Shown: piece by piece, positions 5,635-8,328 of the stretch
How positions within the stretch are numbered: the first letter of the stretch is position 1
How the letters are laid out: each line of letters begins with the position of its first letter
DNA from: Bacteroidetes bacterium CG2_30_32_10
Lineage (GTDB): Bacteria > Bacteroidota > Bacteroidia > Bacteroidales > CG2-30-32-10
Assembly: GCA_001872995.1 (NCBI GenBank)
Contig: MNXO01000164.1
Span: forward strand, 1 to 8,328
Reading direction: 5' to 3'
DNA: 8,328 nt
Translations under genes and position numbers: made by a program
The notes under the pieces: model-generated
What the model was told of the DNA's origin: nothing
Database searches by the model: none
What the model saw: the letters and a program-made list of their open reading frames with translations, nothing else

Positions 5635-6880
5635 ATTTATGTAATTGCAACTTATAATATTTTGCACCGAAGAAAAATAATGTTGCAGCAACTAAACCAA
5701 AGATTGGCAATGCAAAAAAAGCGATATTTAAACCAAATTTATCAGATAAAGAACCTATAAGAATTGGAGACCAAAATGCACCCGCAAAATTCATAATTAC
5801 TACATTTAAACCAAAAGCTACTGCTCTTATTCCAGGATGAACAACATCTTGAATTGCTGCTGTAGACGGTGCTAAATAGCCTACAGATAAAATGCCAAAA
5901 AGAAGAAAGAAAGTCATTGCAAAATAATAGTTGTTGCAAAGCAATGCAATAATTAAAAATATAGCAGTAAATAATGAAGTAATACTTGGAACATACATTC
6001 TGGCATTAATTTGTTTTTTCCTCCATCTATCGGTAATATAACCACCTAAAGGTGCACCAATCAATGCAAGCATTGCAATTAGACCAGCAATGTTACCTGC
6101 TTGTTTTTGATTCATCGCATAATATCTCACTAAATATGAAGGAAACCAAGTTAGAACCGCACTATTTATAGCCATGTTCATTGCATAACCAAGGTAAACA
6201 AACCAAAGCGTATGAATGCGAAATAAACCTACTGTGGTTCGCCACAATCCTTTTAAATTATCTTTGACTGAAAAAATAACATTGTTTTCTATAGGAATAG
6301 TTTTATAATCATAAGAAAACCAGAAAAAAACAGATAGAAGTATTCCAGGCATAGCCATTAACCCCATGGCACTTCGCCAACCATAATGCATTCCAACAGC
6401 ACCTCCAACAATAAAACCAATAGCTGCACCTAAAGGCGAAAAAGCGTTCCAAATGCCCGTATATTTAGCACGTTTATTCATTGGAAACATCATCGCAATA
6501 ATAGCAACAGCTGCAGGAGCATAAGCCGCCTCTCCTATTCCAGTAAATGCACGAGCAATAAGTAGTTGATTAAAGTTATGGGCATACGCACAAAACAAAG
6601 TCGAAATGCTCCATAAAAATACCATAATTGCTAACATTTTTTTTCTACTCCATCGGTCAACCAACAATGAAAGTGGTAATACAAAAATTGCAATAAAAAA
6701 ACTAACAATACTAGATAACATACCAAGTTGCGAATCTGGTAAATTCCATTCCAACTTAATAAGCGGTAATAAAGATGCTATCACCATACGGTCAGCATAA
6801 TCAATTAAATAAGCCGCACATAAAAGTATTAATACAAGATTTGCTTTTCTATTATTGAATTGTTCTATGGGTTGAATCAT
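5633..6880 (-). CDS. MFS transporter, spinster-like
   Basis: A 415-residue inner-membrane carrier with about twelve hydrophobic segments, split six and six by a polar loop near 191-220. It has DYADR (27-31) in the first helix, a motif A variant VDRWSRKK (74-81) between helices 2 and 3, a matching TDRWRKK (283-289) in the second half, and GIGEAAYAPAA (114-124). The DR in helix 1 and GxGEA suggest the spinster-like branch of the superfamily, but the substrate cannot be read from the sequence. I chose ATG at 6880-6878; the frame extends back to a GTG at 6919, but TATTTTTG, a likely -7 element, lies inside that extension. The gene is convergent with rplT and divergent from the SsnA-like gene, whose substrate it might carry. 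Confidence 0.9.
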   Translation of the reverse strand: MIQPIEQFNNRKANLVLILLCAAYLIDYADRMVIASLLPLIKLEWNLPDSQLGMLSSIVSFFIAIFVLPLSLLVDRWSRKKMLAIMVFLWSISTLFCAYAHNFNQLLIARAFTGIGEAAYAPAAVAIIAMMFPMNKRAKYTGIWNAFSPLGAAIGFIVGGAVGMHYGWRSAMGLMAMPGILLSVFFWFSYDYKTIPIENNVIFSVKDNLKGLWRTTVGLFRIHTLWFVYLGYAMNMAINSAVLTWFPSYLVRYYAMNQKQAGNIAGLIAMLALIGAPLGGYITDRWRKKQINARMYVPSITSLFTAIFLIIALLCNNYYFAMTFFLLFGILSVGYLAPSTAAIQDVVHPGIRAVAFGLNVVIMNFAGAFWSPILIGSLSDKFGLNIAFFALPIFGLVAATLFFFGAKYYKLQLHK

Positions 6881-6908
6881 TTTGTTTAATTGTTGCTTCC
6901 TAAGACTC

Positions 6909-6916
6909 CAAAAATA
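6909..6916 (-). promoter_or_regulatory. Candidate -7 element of the MFS gene
   Basis: Read on the - strand this is TATTTTTG, an exact TAnnTTTG match, 28 nt upstream of the ATG at 6880, giving a leader of about 20 nt. The region about 20 nt further upstream is T-rich but has no TTTG. The position supports the shorter protein start. The 133-nt divergent region 6881-7013 contains this site and a weaker one for the other gene. Confidence 0.45.
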
Positions 6917-6978
6917 CACAAAAAATTAAACGAAAAAGATTTTTTATAATAGAACCAAAACACTAAAGCATTATGTAT

Positions 6979-7001
6979 TACTTTTACAGTTTATTAAAAC
7001 T
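6979..7001 (+). promoter_or_regulatory. Weak -7 candidate and small dyad before the SsnA-like gene
   Basis: TACTTTTA at 6979-6986 differs from TAnnTTTG only in its last base, and lies 27 nt before the ATG at 7014. No -33 TTTG is seen at the right distance. AGTTT (6988-6992) and AAACT (6997-7001) form a 5-bp dyad just downstream, around the expected transcription start. Either could control the gene, but both are short enough to be chance. Confidence 0.25.
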
Positions 7002-7013
7002 AAATTTATAAAG

Positions 7014-8294
7014 ATGTCAATTTTACTTAAAAACACTACATTTATTAATTATAAAACATTAGAATTCATTAAAACCCACCTTATTATAAATGAAGGGCAA
7101 AATGGTTCAGTTACATTTATTAAAGATTTACCAGAAAGCAATCAATTAGCAGCATTTAAAGAAATTATTGATTGCAAAGGAAAGCTTGTTACCAAATCAT
7201 TTGCATGTGGGCATCATCATGTTTATTCTGCATTATCACGCGGAATGGCTGCTCCAAAAAAATCTCCAGAAAATTTTCTTGAAATCCTCCAGTATATTTG
7301 GTGGCGACTCGATAAATGTCTTGACGAAGAAACCATTGAAGCAAGTGCACTTGCTACTGCTATGGCTTGTGCCAAAAATGGAGTTACTTTTGTAATTGAC
7401 CACCATGCATCACCTAATTTTATTGAAAATTCGCTTAGTATCATTTCTAAAGCATTTGAAAAAGTTGGCATTTCTCATTTACTATGTTATGAAATAACCG
7501 ATAGAGATGGAATGGACAAAAGTGAAAAAGGATTATTAGAAACAGAACGATATTTATCCATTAATCAGGGATTGGTTGGATTGCATGCATCTTTTACAGT
7601 TTCTGAAGCTACTTTGCAAAATGCAATGGGACTTGTAAAAAAATATAATTCGGGAATTCATATTCACGTTGCAGAAGATTTATACGATCAAACTCATTGT
7701 ATTGATAATTATGGCAAAAGAGTTGTAGAAAGACTCAATGATTATGGGGTGCTTAATTATCAAAAAACAATTCTAGGACATTGTTTGCATTTAAGCCAAA
7801 ATGAAAGAGAAATCATAAAAAAATCTAATGTTTATATAGTAGAAAATATTGAAAGCAATTTAAACAACAAGGTAGGTTATTTTAATGCCGCGGGATTAAA
7901 TGAAAATATTATGCTGGGTACTGATGGAATGCATAGCGATATGCTGAGAAGTGCTAAAACTGCTTTTTTTGTGGGACAAGGATTCGATAATATAAATTAT
8001 CCATCTGCATATCAAAGATTTAGAAAAGTACACGAATATTTGAATCGAAATAAATTTGTAGGCGATGAAGATAATAATTTGGTAGTTCTTGATTATGAAC
8101 CTCCTACCGAAATAAACCAAAACAATTTTTTGGGACATTTCATTTTTGGCATCGAATCCTCTAATATCAAACATGTTATTTCTTCTGGAAAGTTAATTGT
8201 AAAAGACAAACTTATGCAATTTGTAAACGAAGAAGAAGTAATGAGCCAAGTTAGAAAATCTAGCAAAAAATTATGGGCTAAAATGAATTACTAA
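7014..8294 (+). CDS. ssnA: SsnA-like amidohydrolase (TRZ/ATZ-type)
   Basis: A complete 426-residue, probably cytoplasmic, metal-dependent hydrolase of the amidohydrolase superfamily, resembling E. coli SsnA along its length. Shared segments include HVYSALSRGM (69-78), IWWRLDKCLDEE (95-106), FVIDHHASP (126-134), IHIHVAEDLYD (215-225) and LGTDGMHSDM (301-310). The expected metal ligands are present: H67 and H69 in GHHH, H218, H256 in LGHCLHL, and D304. Two spots deviate: TKSFAC (60-65) replaces the usual MPGFVN-like approach to the HxH, and VENIESNLNN (276-285) has E277 where many deaminases have H. E. coli SsnA lies in a purine-catabolism cluster but its exact reaction is not established, so deamination or ring opening of a nitrogen heterocycle is inference. 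ATG 7014 follows an A/T-rich region. A carrier gene diverges upstream. Confidence 0.85.
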   Translation: MSILLKNTTFINYKTLEFIKTHLIINEGQNGSVTFIKDLPESNQLAAFKEIIDCKGKLVTKSFACGHHHVYSALSRGMAAPKKSPENFLEILQYIWWRLDKCLDEETIEASALATAMACAKNGVTFVIDHHASPNFIENSLSIISKAFEKVGISHLLCYEITDRDGMDKSEKGLLETERYLSINQGLVGLHASFTVSEATLQNAMGLVKKYNSGIHIHVAEDLYDQTHCIDNYGKRVVERLNDYGVLNYQKTILGHCLHLSQNEREIIKKSNVYIVENIESNLNNKVGYFNAAGLNENIMLGTDGMHSDMLRSAKTAFFVGQGFDNINYPSAYQRFRKVHEYLNRNKFVGDEDNNLVVLDYEPPTEINQNNFLGHFIFGIESSNIKHVISSGKLIVKDKLMQFVNEEEVMSQVRKSSKKLWAKMNY

Positions 8295-8328
8295 AACAAA
8301 GAAAATGAAACAATTATCAAATAAATAA

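Noticed and set aside
6881..6919. GTG start for the MFS gene at 6919
   Set aside because: The 13 extra residues are not membrane-related and the extension contains a promoter-like TATTTTTG. ATG 6880 is better.
7896..8174. Minus-strand open frame of 92 codons inside the SsnA-like gene
   Set aside because: It lies wholly opposite a well-supported gene and its translation has no recognisable family features.
8305..8328. ATG opening MKQLSNK and stopping at the window end as the next gene
   Set aside because: It closes after seven codons. It may be a leader peptide, but nothing supports that.
1..8328. Defence system, mobile element or CRISPR array
   Set aside because: No transposase, integrase, nuclease, toxin or regularly spaced repeat array appears on either strand. 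Every sizeable gene belongs to a known family.

Overview
The window is AT-rich (roughly two thirds A+T by eye) and carries Bacteroidota hallmarks. There is a TTTG / TAnnTTTG promoter in front of thrS, start codons preceded by A-rich stretches rather than Shine-Dalgarno sequences, a LytS/LytTR two-gene system of the kind common in that phylum, and translation genes whose protein sequences look Bacteroidota-like. I cannot name a genus. All genes are chromosomal housekeeping or ordinary accessory types, and I see no prophage, IS element, CRISPR array, tRNA or rRNA.

Layout. Positions 1-260 hold no convincing gene, but contain a 17-bp potential RNA hairpin (33-72) and an imperfect 16-nt inverted repeat (141-156 / 202-217). 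Next comes a two-gene operon (261-2077, + strand): a membrane histidine kinase of the LytS/YehU type and a LytTR response regulator, overlapping by one base. A 279-nt gap follows, with a weak terminator, AT-rich dyads and a clear Bacteroidota promoter. The conserved translation cluster thrS - infC - rpmI - rplT (2357-5573, + strand) is next and ends in a perfect 28-nt palindromic terminator. That terminator is shared with a convergent MFS transporter gene (5633-6880, - strand). Divergent from the transporter, across 133 nt, is a complete SsnA-like amidohydrolase gene (7014-8294, + strand). The last 34 nt contain only a 7-codon ORF.

How the genes work together. The kinase and regulator should form one signalling pair with an unknown signal and target. 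The thrS cluster supplies threonyl-tRNA synthetase, initiation factor 3 and two 50S subunit proteins. The SsnA-like enzyme and the divergent MFS carrier may share a nitrogenous substrate, but only position supports this.

The most informative detail is infC. No in-frame ATG, GTG or TTG precedes its conserved N-terminus, so it must start at ATT 4330 (or ATA 4333), which lies behind the only GGAGG ribosome-binding site I see at a gene start in the window. A 5-codon ORF (MEEKL) overlaps both this site and the start. A naive ORF caller starts the gene 33 codons late. I do not see a convincing new multi-gene system here; the leads are regulatory.
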